From Streptomyces piniterrae (GTDB taxonomy: Bacteria; Actinomycetota; Actinomycetes; Streptomycetales; Streptomycetaceae), in contig NZ_SUMB01000005.1 of NCBI RefSeq assembly GCF_005048155.1, positions 1 to 64,000 on the forward strand: DNA of 64,000 bases, written 5' to 3'. The position numbers and the translations under genes are program-made. The first letter of the stretch is position 1; every line of letters starts with the position of its first letter. Positions 42,784 to 51,023 of this stretch are shown here, piece after piece. The notes beneath the pieces were generated by a model that saw only the letters and a program-made list of their open reading frames with translations, was not told the DNA's origin and searched no databases.

Positions 42784-43764
42784 TTACGGCTCGACCACGA
42801 CCTCCTGCGCCGCCGCCGTCCCGCCCGCACTCAGCTGCGCGTCGGTCGGCACATTGCGCTTGACCAGGGCCAACGCGATCGGGCCCAGCTCGTGGTGCCG
42901 GGCCGACGTGGTGATGAAGCCGAGCTGCCGGCCCTCCTCGCCCTCCGAGGCCAGCCGTACCGGCGTCCCGTGCGGCGGCAGATGCACCTCGCTGCCGTCC
43001 AGGTGCAGAAAGACCAGCCGGCGCGGCGGCTTCCCCAGGTTGTGCACCCGGGCGACGGTCTCCTGGCCGCGGTAGCAACCCTTCTGGAGGTGGACGGCGG
43101 TGCCGATCCAGCCCAGCTCGTGCGGGATGGTGCGGTGGTCGGTCTCCAGGCCGAGACGGGGGCGGTGCGCCTCGACGCGCAGCGCCTCCAGAGCCAGGAT
43201 GCCGATCGCCGGGCCGTGCCCGGCGGCGAAGGACTCCAGGTCGGCGCGCGGGAGGAAGAGGTCGCGGCCGTGCGCGGTCTCGCGTACGACGGTGTCCTCG
43301 GGCACCTCGGTGATGGAACCGGCCGGGAGGTGCACCACGGCGAACTCGTCGCTGCGGTCGGCGACCTCGACGCGGTAGAAGAACTTCATGCTCTCCAGGT
43401 AGGCGATCAGCGCCTCCTGGGTGCCGGGCTCTGTGTGCATCCAGGTCGTCTCGCCGTCGTCGACGAGGTAGAGCGCATGCTCGATATGGCCGTGCGCGGA
43501 GAGGATCAGCGCCTCCGTGGCATTGCCGGGCCGAAGGTCGCTGACGTGCTGGGTGAGCAGCAGATGCAGCCAGCTCAGCCGCTCGACGCCGGTGACGGTG
43601 ACCACGCCGCGGTGCGAGAGGTCCACGAAGCCGGAGCCGTCGGCGAGGGCGCGCTGCTCCCGGAAGAGATCGCCGTAATGCGCGGCGACGCCTTCGTCGG
43701 GAGCCTCGGCCGGAACGGCGCCGGGCAGCGACAGCAGGGGGCTGGATTTCACATCTCGCAGCAT
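42784..43764 (-). CDS. ygfZ: YgfZ/GcvT-type folate-binding protein
   Basis: 326 residues. It has the GcvT fold with FVDLSHRGVVTVTGVERLSW at the N-terminal side and the YgfZ signature KGCYRGQETVARVHNLGKPP, which contains the conserved cysteine. YgfZ proteins assist repair or maintenance of iron-sulfur enzymes with a folate cofactor. The gene is transcribed in the same direction as nur, 270 bp downstream of it. It is bracketed by inverted copies of a repeat family. ATG 43764 is used; GTG 43752 is an alternative. Confidence 0.93.
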   Translation of the reverse strand: MLRDVKSSPLLSLPGAVPAEAPDEGVAAHYGDLFREQRALADGSGFVDLSHRGVVTVTGVERLSWLHLLLTQHVSDLRPGNATEALILSAHGHIEHALYLVDDGETTWMHTEPGTQEALIAYLESMKFFYRVEVADRSDEFAVVHLPAGSITEVPEDTVVRETAHGRDLFLPRADLESFAAGHGPAIGILALEALRVEAHRPRLGLETDHRTIPHELGWIGTAVHLQKGCYRGQETVARVHNLGKPPRRLVFLHLDGSEVHLPPHGTPVRLASEGEEGRQLGFITTSARHHELGPIALALVKRNVPTDAQLSAGGTAAAQEVVVEP

Positions 43765-43846
43765 GGGGCCAGCCTACGACTCGGGGGTGACACCGCCAGG
43801 GCGCACCCATAGGGGGCTTGGGGACCCTTAGGGGGAGTTCGAACGG

Positions 43847-43975
43847 ATCCCCTAGGGGACGTGAAGGCCCCCTGCGGGTCCACAACGCGGGGGCGCGGGG
43901 CGGTATTCCCGGCTTCCCGGCTCGCCGGGGCGGTATCCGCAGCCCGCCGGGGAACGGCATCCGCAGCCCTGGGGA
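43847..43975. repeat. Reverse-complement copy of the repeat element and partial array
   Basis: TCCCCTAGGGGACGTGAAGG through CCACAACGCGGGGG (about 43847-43892) is, read on the minus strand, the same element as 42706-42753. It is followed by two or three degenerate units containing GGGGCGGTATYCCC / GGTATCCGCAGCCC up to about 43975. The two arrays point toward each other around ygfZ. Confidence 0.75.
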
Positions 43976-44035
43976 CGGTCTTCCCGGAGGACCTGAACCC
44001 GGCCCCTGCCCTACGCCCTACCCCTGCCCTACGAC

Positions 44036-44485
44036 CTACCCCTGCCCCTCGTCCTCGCCCCGTTTGGTTTTCTCCGTGCACTTCGCGCAGCGGCCGAAGA
44101 TCGCGAAATGCTTCATATCGGTCTCGAAGCCGAACTGTTCGCGCAGTTTCGCGGTGAACGGCGCGGCCACCGACAGATCCGCCTCGATGACGTCCGTGCA
44201 GTCCCGGCACACCAGGTGGATGTGGTGGTGCCGGTCGGCGAGGTGGTACGTCGGCGCGCCGTGGCCGAGGTGGGCATGGCTGACCAGATCCAGCTCCTCC
44301 AGGAGCTCCAGGGTCCGGTAGACGGTGGAGATGTTCACGCCGCCCGCCGTCTTGCGCACCTCGGTGAGGATGTCGTCGGGGGTGGCGTGTTCCAGCCTGT
44401 CCACAGCCTCCAGCACGAGCTGACGCTGCGGGGTCAGGCGGTACCCGCGCCTGCGGAGGTCGCTCTGCCAGTCGGTCGTCACCAC
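44036..44485 (-). CDS. nur: Nickel-responsive Fur-family repressor Nur
   Basis: 149 residues from GTG 44485; a second GTG follows at once. With this start the histidines fall exactly at the positions known for S. coelicolor Nur: His33, His70, His72, His86, His88, His90 and His126, which form its metal sites. The two C-x2-C pairs (CRDC and CAKC) are structural-zinc type. Nur with nickel represses nickel uptake genes and the iron superoxide dismutase gene. It lies 41 bp downstream of btuF on the same strand. It was considered as Fur or Zur, but the exact His pattern favours Nur. Confidence 0.93.
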   Translation of the reverse strand: MVTTDWQSDLRRRGYRLTPQRQLVLEAVDRLEHATPDDILTEVRKTAGGVNISTVYRTLELLEELDLVSHAHLGHGAPTYHLADRHHHIHLVCRDCTDVIEADLSVAAPFTAKLREQFGFETDMKHFAIFGRCAKCTEKTKRGEDEGQG

Positions 44486-44526
44486 AGGCCCAGTGTAGGA
44501 GGGTGGTCGGCCCCTTCGTACGTTCG

Positions 44527-45543
44527 TCAGCCCCTTCGTACGTTCCGCAGATAGCCGGCCAGTGCGGTGACGGCGGCGGGGTTGCGCGGGCTCTCGACCA
44601 GATCGGCGTAATCCATGACGTAAATGCGGTGGTGCTTGATCGCGGAGACGTTGGCGAGGGGCGGGTAGGACATCAGGAACGCCTTTTTCTGGGCGGCGGT
44701 CGGTGTGCCGTAGTCGTTGATGACGATGACGTCCGGGTCGCGCTCGACGATGGTCTCCCAGCCGACGGTCGTCCAGGAGTCCTTGAGGTCCTTCATGACG
44801 TGGTCGCCGCCGGCCTTGGTGATGATGTCGTGCGGGCCGGCGTATTTGCCCGAGGTCAGCGGCTTGTCCTCGCCGCCGTCGTACAGGAAGACCGAGGGCC
44901 GCTCGCCCTCCTCGGGGGCCTTGGCCTGCGCGTCGGCGACCTGCTTCCTGTACTTCTTGATCAGTGCGGCGGCCCGGTCCTCCACATCGAAGATCTTCCC
45001 CAGCGTCTCCAGGTCGGTGTAGAGGGCCTCCAGGGGCGGCATCACGCCGCGCGAGCCGCCGGTGGTGCTGTTGCGGCAGGACTCGGTCAGGACGTAGCTG
45101 CCGATGCCGAGCTTCTTCAGGGACGCGGGGGTGACGCCGCTGTCCTCGCCGAAGCCGTAGTGCCAGCCGGCGAAGACCAGGTCGGCCCGCGCGTCCAGGG
45201 CGATCTCCTTGGTGATGGCCTTCTTGGAGAGCCAGGGCACCTTGCCGTAGGCGGCCTTCCACGCGACGGCGTCGATGTCGCCCCGGTAGGCGGGCATGAC
45301 ATAGCCGGCCATGTGGTCTTCCAGGCCGAGCGCGAACATGATGTCGGCGATGCCCACGTCGTTGGTGACCACGCGCCGCGGCGCCTTGTCGTACGTCGTT
45401 CTGACGCCGCAGTTCTCGATGGTGACCGGGTAGTGCCCGGAGGGCGCGGCGGTGTCCTTGCCGTCGGCGGCGACCTGGGCGCCGCAGCCGGTGAGCGCGG
45501 CGAGGGAGAGGACGGTGAGCAGCACGGTGGCGCGGCGGGGCAT
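44527..45543 (-). CDS. btuF: Corrinoid/metal-chelate ABC transporter substrate-binding lipoprotein (BtuF-like)
   Basis: 338 residues. The lipobox is LTGCG near residue 20. It has the helical-backbone class of binding protein (PRRVVTNDVGIADIMFALGL, RADLVFAGWHYGFGEDSGVT, DPDVIVINDYGTPTAAQK). Sequence alone fits siderophore or corrinoid binding. The cobalamin riboswitch at the head of this operon makes corrinoid the likely ligand. It is third in the btuCDF order, nine bases after the ATPase gene. Confidence 0.88.
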   Translation of the reverse strand: MPRRATVLLTVLSLAALTGCGAQVAADGKDTAAPSGHYPVTIENCGVRTTYDKAPRRVVTNDVGIADIMFALGLEDHMAGYVMPAYRGDIDAVAWKAAYGKVPWLSKKAITKEIALDARADLVFAGWHYGFGEDSGVTPASLKKLGIGSYVLTESCRNSTTGGSRGVMPPLEALYTDLETLGKIFDVEDRAAALIKKYRKQVADAQAKAPEEGERPSVFLYDGGEDKPLTSGKYAGPHDIITKAGGDHVMKDLKDSWTTVGWETIVERDPDVIVINDYGTPTAAQKKAFLMSYPPLANVSAIKHHRIYVMDYADLVESPRNPAAVTALAGYLRNVRRG

Positions 45544-45552
45544 GGGGGGTCC

Positions 45553-46323
45553 TTAGCGGGTGAGACGGTCGAACAGCAGCTGCAGGGCGCCGGTTTCGGG
45601 GTGTCGTACGCGGTGCGCGCGTACCCCGAAGACCTCGGCGAGCAGCTCGGGCGTCAGGACGTCGTACGGCGCGCCGGAGGCGACGATCCGGCCGTCCGCG
45701 ATGACGTGGAGGTCATCGCAGTGCACGGCGGCCAGGTTGAGGTCGTGGAGGGCGGTGAGCACGGTCAGCCGGCTGTCGCGGACCAGTGCCAGGACCTCCA
45801 ACTGCTGGGCGATGTCAAGGTGGTTGGTGGGCTCGTCGAGCACCAGCACCTCGGGTTCCTGGGCGAGCGCGCGGGCGATCAGCACTCGCTGCTTCTCGCC
45901 GCCGGAGAGGCTGAGGAAGCCGCGGTCGGCCAGGTGGGCCGCGCCGACCCGGGCCAGCGTGCGCGCGCAGACGTCCCTGTCGTCGGCGTTCGCCCGGCCC
46001 GAGCCGCGCTGGTGCGGCAGCCGTCCCATCGCGACGACCTCGGCGACGGTGAAGTCGAACTCCGTGGACGCCTCTTGGGGGAGCGCGGCCAGCCGCCGGG
46101 CGCCCTCGCGCGCGCTGAGGGCGTGCAGATCCTCGCCGTCCAGGCGCACGGTTCCCGCGGCCGGGCGCAGCGCGCGGTAGACGCAGCGCAGCAGGGTGGA
46201 CTTGCCGCTGCCGTTGGGGCCGACCAGCCCGACGAGCCGGCCGCTGCCGGCGCGTAGCGCGATGTCGTGGACGAGGCGGGTGCCGGCCACCTCCACGGAC
46301 AGGTCCTCGATGTCGATGCGCAT
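45553..46323 (-). CDS. btuD: ABC transporter ATP-binding protein (BtuD/FecE-type)
   Basis: 256 residues: Walker A VGPNGSGKSTLL, signature LSGGEKQRVLIARA, Walker B VLVLDEPTNHLD and the H-loop TALHDLNLAAVHCD. It is the FecE/BtuD class, which works with FecCD-type permeases. Its start shares a base with the permease stop (TGATG), so translation is coupled. A C-terminal extension of about 40 residues follows the H-loop, as usual for this class. Confidence 0.93.
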   Translation of the reverse strand: MRIDIEDLSVEVAGTRLVHDIALRAGSGRLVGLVGPNGSGKSTLLRCVYRALRPAAGTVRLDGEDLHALSAREGARRLAALPQEASTEFDFTVAEVVAMGRLPHQRGSGRANADDRDVCARTLARVGAAHLADRGFLSLSGGEKQRVLIARALAQEPEVLVLDEPTNHLDIAQQLEVLALVRDSRLTVLTALHDLNLAAVHCDDLHVIADGRIVASGAPYDVLTPELLAEVFGVRAHRVRHPETGALQLLFDRLTR

Positions 46324-47366
46324 CAGGCGCCGCCTCCGAAGGTGTAGCCGCGCCGCCGCATCAGCAGCACGAAGCAGGGCACGCCGATGACCGCGGTGAG
46401 CACACCCACGGGGAGTTCCACGGGCGCCAGCAGCACCCGGGACAGCAGATCCACCCACACCAGCAGTACGGCGCCCAGCAGCGGTGCGACGGCGAGCACC
46501 CGGCGGTGGTCGGCGCCGACCAGCATCCGCGTCACATGCGGCACCATCAGTCCCACGAATCCGATCGCGCCGCTGACGGCGACCACCGCGCCGGTGACCG
46601 CGGCGGCGACGACGAACAGCTCGCGGCGCAGCCGTTCCCCGTCCACCCCGAGGGCCGCGGCCGTCTCGTCGCCCATGGCCAGCGCGTTCAGCCGGCCGGC
46701 GGAGAGCAGCAGATGGGTCAGTGCGCCGGCCACCGCGACCGCGGCGATCGGTATCGAGCCCCAGCCGGCCCCGCTCAGGCTGCCCAGCAGCCACATCATC
46801 GCCGAGCGGGCCGCCTCGCCGCGGTCGGCGGTGAACACCATCAGGGTGGTGATCGCGGAGAAGCCGTAGTACATGGCGGTGCCGGTCAGCACCAGGCGCA
46901 GCGGGGTGAGGCCGTGGGCGGTGCGGGCCGCCGCGTACACCAGGGCCATCGCGAGCAGTGCGGAGACGAACGCGGACACCGACAGCGCCCAGACGCCGAG
47001 CGCGCCGAGCGCCCCGAAGAGGAGTACGGCGTTGGCGCCGACGGCGGCCCCGGAGGAGATACCGAGGACGAACGGATCGGCGAGGGCGTTGCGTACCAGT
47101 GCCTGGACGGCCACGCCGATGGCGGAGAGCCCGGCGCCCACGACGGCGGCCAGGACGGCCCGGGGGAAGCGCAGCTCCCACACGATGGTGTAGGCCGGGA
47201 CCTCGTCGGGGCCGATGGTGCCGCCGGTCAGTCCGGCGCCGAGATAGCGCACCACCTGCGCCCAGCCCACCCCGGCGGCGCCGAGGCCGACCCCGCACAG
47301 CAGGGAGACGAGGAGGGCGGTGAGGAGCGCGGCCACCAGGGGGGTGGTGCGGACGGGGCGTGCCAA
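46323..47366 (-). CDS. btuC: ABC transporter permease (FecCD/BtuC type)
   Basis: 347 residues from TTG 47366, with about ten membrane helices. FecCD landmarks are RFPRAVLAAVVGAGLSAIGV, LADPFVLGISSGAAVGAN and GAIGFVGLMVPHVTRMLVGADHR, the last being the ATPase-coupling region. It is the first gene of the transporter operon and lies about 90 bp after the cobalamin riboswitch, consistent with vitamin B12 uptake repressed by cobalamin. Confidence 0.92.
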   Translation of the reverse strand: MARPVRTTPLVAALLTALLVSLLCGVGLGAAGVGWAQVVRYLGAGLTGGTIGPDEVPAYTIVWELRFPRAVLAAVVGAGLSAIGVAVQALVRNALADPFVLGISSGAAVGANAVLLFGALGALGVWALSVSAFVSALLAMALVYAAARTAHGLTPLRLVLTGTAMYYGFSAITTLMVFTADRGEAARSAMMWLLGSLSGAGWGSIPIAAVAVAGALTHLLLSAGRLNALAMGDETAAALGVDGERLRRELFVVAAAVTGAVVAVSGAIGFVGLMVPHVTRMLVGADHRRVLAVAPLLGAVLLVWVDLLSRVLLAPVELPVGVLTAVIGVPCFVLLMRRRGYTFGGGA

Positions 47367-47454
47367 GGGGGCCGTGCTTTCGGCTCGGGCCGCGTCCGTA
47401 CGGGAAGGAGCGGCGGCCCGGATCGCGACGCGACGGCGGGCGGCGTCCCCTCGC

Positions 47455-47592
47455 AGTCCACGGCGAGTTGCAGGAGCTGGCGCCGCCGCGGGCGATCGGG
47501 CTTACGGAAGGGAGCTTCCGTTCAACCGTTGCGGGTCAGCGCCGGACTCTCACCGGACTTCCCCCGCGGGGCGCATCACGCTGTGTGTGCCG
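47455..47592 (-). promoter_or_regulatory. Cobalamin riboswitch upstream of btuCDF
   Basis: On the minus strand the conserved core reads GGAAGTCCGGTGAGAGTCCG followed by GCGCTGACCCGCAACGGT, then a hairpin with CGGAAGCTCCCTTCCG and a B12-box-like AAGCCCGATCGCCCGC. This is the standard actinobacterial cobalamin aptamer order. It begins right after the stop of the FABP-family gene and ends about 90 nt before btuC. Ends are approximate. Confidence 0.92.
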
Positions 47593-47593
47593 G

Positions 47594-48181
47594 TCAGCCC
47601 TTGTAGGGGGTGCCGTCCGGGTTGAAGAAGGAGACGCCGTCCGGCATGTCGTCCGGCAGGCTCTCGGCCCACTGCTTCAGGTCGGCGGTCTTCTTCAGAT
47701 GCGCCGACATGTACGGGCGCAGCGGAACGTCGGGGGTGGCCTTCTCGCCGACCCACATCAGGTCGCTGTTGACATAGCCGTAGAGCCGCTTGCCGCCGCT
47801 GTACGGGCCGGAGGCGGCGGTGCGCGCGATGGCGTCGGTGGCCAGGTCGATCTGCGGCTTACGGTCGGCGAGCTCGCCGTACCAGACCTCGACCACGCCC
47901 TGGTCGCGGATCATCACGATCTCGACCTTGCGGTCCGCGTCGATGCGCCAGTAGCCGCTCTCGGTCTCCAGCGGGCGGACCTTCTTGCCCTCGCTGTCGA
48001 GCACCCAGCTGTGCGAGGTGTACTCGAGGAAGTCACGGCCGTCGTGGGTGAAGCTGACCTCCTGCCCGAAGTTGCACTTCTCGGAGCCGGGGAAGTCGGC
48101 CACGCCGACGCCCTCCCAGTTGCCGAGGAGGAAGGCGAGCGGCACGAGGGCCGGGTTCAGGTCGGACGGGATCTCGATCAT
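47594..48181 (-). CDS. FABP/nitrobindin-like beta-barrel protein
   Basis: 195 residues. The family motif GxWxGxG appears as LLGNWEGVGVADFPG near residue 20. It is followed by alternating strands (CNFGQEVSFTHDGRDFLEYTSHSW, VEIVMIRDQGVVEVWYGEL) of a ten-stranded barrel. Nitrobindin relatives bind heme b and handle nitric oxide or peroxynitrite, but heme binding is not certain from sequence. It lies immediately before the cobalamin riboswitch and is probably in a separate transcript from btuCDF. Confidence 0.92.
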   Translation of the reverse strand: MIEIPSDLNPALVPLAFLLGNWEGVGVADFPGSEKCNFGQEVSFTHDGRDFLEYTSHSWVLDSEGKKVRPLETESGYWRIDADRKVEIVMIRDQGVVEVWYGELADRKPQIDLATDAIARTAASGPYSGGKRLYGYVNSDLMWVGEKATPDVPLRPYMSAHLKKTADLKQWAESLPDDMPDGVSFFNPDGTPYKG

Positions 48182-48216
48182 GAGCTCAGGCGATCTTTAG
48201 GAGGTGGTGTACGGAA

Positions 48217-48318
48217 TCAGCGCTGGCCCTGGTACAGCTTCTTCCAGGTCAGACCGGCGAATGCGACCACGCCGACGGCGACCAGGACGAGCAGGGTGGT
48301 GAAGACTGCCTCAAGCAC
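48217..48318 (-). CDS. 33-residue single-helix membrane protein
   Basis: GTG at 48318 has a perfect AAGGAG seven bases upstream. The product is a short acidic start, one hydrophobic helix (AVFTTLLVLVAVGVVAFAGL) and a basic end KKLYQGQR. It lies 36 bp upstream of the FABP-family gene on the same strand, so the two are likely co-transcribed. The ribosome site and clean topology make this more than a chance frame. Function unknown. Confidence 0.75.
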   Translation of the reverse strand: MLEAVFTTLLVLVAVGVVAFAGLTWKKLYQGQR

Positions 48319-48432
48319 GAGCGCGCTCCTTGGACGGAGTGAGGTGTAACGGACCGCCTGAGAGTCTAGTCCGCCGCACTGACGGCGGCGCTGTGAGGTC
48401 CGCCGCTGGGTCGGCCCCTCTAGTCTGGGCCC

Positions 48433-48798
48433 ATGGCGAAGAAGCTCGTGATCAAGGTGACGGCGGGGCTGGACGCGCCCGAGCGGTGCTCCCAGGCGTT
48501 CACGGTGGCGGCGGTGGCGGTGGCCAGCGGCGTCGAGGTGTCGCTGTGGCTGACCGGGGAGTCGGCGTGGTTCGCGCTGCCGGGACGGGCGGCCGAGTTC
48601 GAGCTGCCGCATGCGGCGCCGCTGCCGGACCTGATCGATGGGATCCTCGCGGGCGGCGGCGCGATCACCGTCTGCACCCAGTGCGCGGCGCGCCGCGACA
48701 TCGAGCAGAAGGACCTGATCGAAGGGGCGGGCATCGCCGGCGCCCAGGTCTTCGTCAGCGAGATCATGCCGGACGGCGTACAGGCGCTGGTGTACTGA
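48433..48798 (+). CDS. DsrE-family protein
   Basis: 121 residues: LVIKVTAGLDAPERCSQAFTVA, SGVEVSLWLTGESAWFALPG and GAITVCTQCAARRDI. The DsrE/YchN fold and the cysteine pair in CTQC, at the usual active position, suggest sulfur-relay or persulfide handling. It is near, but not in an operon with, the sulfurtransferase gene at 49.6 kb. Confidence 0.9.
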   Translation: MAKKLVIKVTAGLDAPERCSQAFTVAAVAVASGVEVSLWLTGESAWFALPGRAAEFELPHAAPLPDLIDGILAGGGAITVCTQCAARRDIEQKDLIEGAGIAGAQVFVSEIMPDGVQALVY

Positions 48799-48847
48799 GG
48801 CGCGCGGATGCACTGCGGCACGCCGGCGCGCCGAGGAACGGCAGGCC

Positions 48848-49132
48848 CTACGGCCGGGTGTCGTCCCGGTCGTCCAGTTCGCGCCACCAGCGGTCGGACT
48901 CCGGGTCGCCGCACTCGTCCCACCAGCGCTCGCCGGGCTCCCTGCGGTTGCCGATGATCGCGGCGATCGGCGGGATGACCATGGCGACGACGCACATGCC
49001 CACGGCCGCCGGGATCGACCAGAGCCGCACCACGCTCCAGGCCAGCACGAACAGCACGATGCACACGCCCATCAACACGAAGTACCTGCGATGACGGCGC
49101 TGTGGTGCGGGCAGCCGGCTGTGCGCGGACAT
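48848..49132 (-). CDS. DUF3099 membrane protein
   Basis: 94 residues from ATG 49132. A basic N-terminus (SRLPAPQRRHRRYFVLMGVC), two helices (about 20-37 and 42-62) and an acidic Trp-rich tail (ERWWDECGDPESDRWWRELDD) match DUF3099. Function unknown. It is separated from the next upstream gene by a very strong hairpin. Confidence 0.85.
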   Translation of the reverse strand: MSAHSRLPAPQRRHRRYFVLMGVCIVLFVLAWSVVRLWSIPAAVGMCVVAMVIPPIAAIIGNRREPGERWWDECGDPESDRWWRELDDRDDTRP

Positions 49133-49228
49133 ATGTCCACGGTAGATCCGGGCCCGGCGGGGAGGAAGTCGGTACGCGGGGCGGGCGTCCGTGGCGCGGG
49201 GGCCGGCGCGTCCGCCCCCGGACAGCGC

Positions 49229-49279
49229 GGAGGGCCGCACCCCGGCCAAGGTGTCCAAACCCCTGGGGTGCGGCCCTCC
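49229..49279. terminator. Strong hairpin between the DUF1416 and DUF3099 genes
   Basis: 15-bp perfect arms (GGAGGGCCGCACCCC with GGGGTGCGGCCCTCC) enclose a 21-nt loop. It lies 45 bp past the DUF1416 stop and so probably terminates the sulfurtransferase operon. Confidence 0.75.
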
Positions 49280-49323
49280 GGCCGTAGGGGCCGCGAGCGC
49301 GGTCCCTACGGTCTCAGTTGTCG

Positions 49324-49611
49324 TCAGACGGCGATGGCGACCTCCGCCAAGCCGCCCTGCTGGGCGACGACGGTACGGTCCGCGGTGCCGCCCGGGACGA
49401 GTGCACGCACAGTCCAGGTGCCCTCGGCCGCGTAGAAGCGGAACTGTCCGGTCGCCGAGGTGGGGACCTCGGCGGTGAACTCACCGGTGCTGTCCAGCAG
49501 ACGGACGTAACCGGTGACGGGCTCGCCGTCCTTGGTCACGCTGCCCTGGATGGTGGTCTCACCGGGCTTGATGGTCGAGGCGTCGGGGCCGCCGGCCTGT
49601 GCTCCACACAT
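49324..49611 (-). CDS. DUF1416 protein
   Basis: 95 residues. A beta-sandwich (carboxypeptidase-regulatory-like) pattern is seen: GETTIQGSVTKDGEPVTGYV, LLDSTGEFTAEVPTSATGQF and RFYAAEGTWTVRAL. The start MCGAQAGGPD is typical of the family. It directly follows the sulfurtransferase gene (36 bp), an arrangement conserved in Streptomyces, so a role linked to thiosulfate or sulfane-sulfur metabolism is inferred. Confidence 0.92.
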   Translation of the reverse strand: MCGAQAGGPDASTIKPGETTIQGSVTKDGEPVTGYVRLLDSTGEFTAEVPTSATGQFRFYAAEGTWTVRALVPGGTADRTVVAQQGGLAEVAIAV

Positions 49612-49647
49612 GGGTACTTCCTTGAGGGGTAAGGGCTTTCGCCGGAA

Positions 49648-50493
49648 TTACTTGTTGGCGCCGAGCTCGATCGGAACGCCGACCAGCGAGCCGTACTCGG
49701 TCCAGGAACCGTCGTAGTTCTTGACGTTGGTCTGGCCGAGCAGCTCGTGCAGCACGAACCAGGTGAGCGCGGAACGCTCACCGATACGGCAGTAGGCGAT
49801 GGTGTCCTTCGACAGGTCGACGGACTCCTCCTGGTAGAGGGCCTTGAGCTCGTCGTCCGACTTGAAGGTGCCGTCGTCGTTGGCGTTCTTGGACCACGGG
49901 ATGTTGCGGGCGCTGGGCACGTGGCCGGGGCGCTGCGACTGCTCCTGCGGGAGGTGCGCCGGCGCGAGCAGCTTGCCGCTGAACTCGTCGGGGGAGCGGA
50001 CGTCGACCAGGTTCAGGCTGCCGATGGCGGCGACGACGTCGTCACGGAAGGCACGGATGGCGGTGTCCTGGGCCTTGGCCTTGTACTCCGTGGCCGCGCG
50101 CTCCGGCACCTGCGAGCCGTCGACCAGGTCGCGGGAGTCCAGCTCCCACTTCTTGCGGCCGCCGTCGAGGAGCTTGACGCTGTCGTGGCCGTAGAGCTTG
50201 AAGTACCAGTAGGCGTAGGACGCGAACCAGTTGTTGTTGCCGCCGTAGAGGATGACGGTGTCGTCGTTGGCGATGCCCTTGCCCGAGAGCAGCTTCTCGA
50301 AGCCCGCCTGGTCGACGAAGTCGCGGCGTACCGGGTCCTGGAGGTCCTTCTTCCAGTCGATGCGCACCGCGTTCTTGATGTGGTTCTTGTCGTAGGCCGA
50401 GGTGTCCTCGTCGACCTCGACGATGACCACCTTGGGGTCATCGATGTGGGCCTCAACCCAGTCGGCGTCCACCAGGACGTCGCTACGGCTCAT
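49648..50493 (-). CDS. sseA: Thiosulfate/3-mercaptopyruvate sulfurtransferase
   Basis: 281 residues with two rhodanese domains. The inactive N-terminal one contains VDEDTSAYDKNHIKNAVRID. The active C-terminal one has the catalytic loop YCRIGERSALTW, whose C-R-x-G-x-R form is typical of thiosulfate sulfurtransferases. It transfers sulfane sulfur to cyanide or thiols. A short Cys-containing leader peptide is encoded 184 bp upstream, and the DUF1416 gene follows. Confidence 0.95.
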   Translation of the reverse strand: MSRSDVLVDADWVEAHIDDPKVVIVEVDEDTSAYDKNHIKNAVRIDWKKDLQDPVRRDFVDQAGFEKLLSGKGIANDDTVILYGGNNNWFASYAYWYFKLYGHDSVKLLDGGRKKWELDSRDLVDGSQVPERAATEYKAKAQDTAIRAFRDDVVAAIGSLNLVDVRSPDEFSGKLLAPAHLPQEQSQRPGHVPSARNIPWSKNANDDGTFKSDDELKALYQEESVDLSKDTIAYCRIGERSALTWFVLHELLGQTNVKNYDGSWTEYGSLVGVPIELGANK

Positions 50494-50676
50494 TGTTTTT
50501 CTCCTCCGGGGCAGTTACGGGGGGCAGTTGAGGGGTGGTGCGTGTGCACGCGGGTACGCCGAGTGCGCGCTCAGCACTTCCCAGTGGGAGTCCGGGTTAT
50601 GCGCGCGGCGCTGCGCCGGGTACATACGGGGGTCGGCCGAGAGGCCGGCCGGGTGAAAACGGGAGGGGAGAACCCG

Positions 50677-50784
50677 TCAGACAGGGCGACAGAGCATCGC
50701 GGCGACGCGGCACAGGTCGACTGCCCGCCGCTTCGTCAATACCGCCTGTCCCCGTGGAAGGAGACCGCTCAATGCGCTCTGCAT
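50677..50784 (-). CDS. Putative Cys-containing leader peptide upstream of the sulfurtransferase
   Basis: 35 codons from ATG 50784; a TTG start at 50739 would give 20. The conserved C-terminal part is RRAVDLCRVAAMLCR, the signature of the Streptomyces 'putative leader peptide' family found upstream of sulfur-metabolism genes. Two cysteine codons near the end suggest attenuation in response to cysteine or sulfur supply. It ends 184 bp before the rhodanese gene. No other gene lies in 50494-51023. Confidence 0.75.
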   Translation of the reverse strand: MQSALSGLLPRGQAVLTKRRAVDLCRVAAMLCRPV

Positions 50785-51023
50785 GGGGCCGATCGTAGGG
50801 AGGGACGGCGGGGCGTGTCACCGGCGTGTCGGATGGTGAGACGCGTTTGTCCGCGATGTGGGATCGGGGTGAGAGGCGCGGGCCCCGGCGTCGCTCCGGG
50901 GCGTCGGGGCGCGCCCGGGAAGTCTGGGTTGCGGACCGTGCTGTCTCAGAAAGCGGACGGTCCGGGGTGGTGGCGGGCCGGTGGGGCGGCCCGCCGCGGC
51001 CACCTGGTGGGCGGGGCGTCCGG

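Noticed and set aside
44036..44485. Zinc (Zur) or iron (Fur) regulator identity for the Fur-family gene
   Set aside because: The histidine positions match Nur exactly (33, 70, 72, 86, 88, 90, 126), and the neighbouring transporter is corrinoid-type and not a zinc or iron system.
44527..47366. Siderophore uptake system
   Set aside because: The protein families would allow it, but the cobalamin riboswitch directly upstream makes corrinoid the better call.
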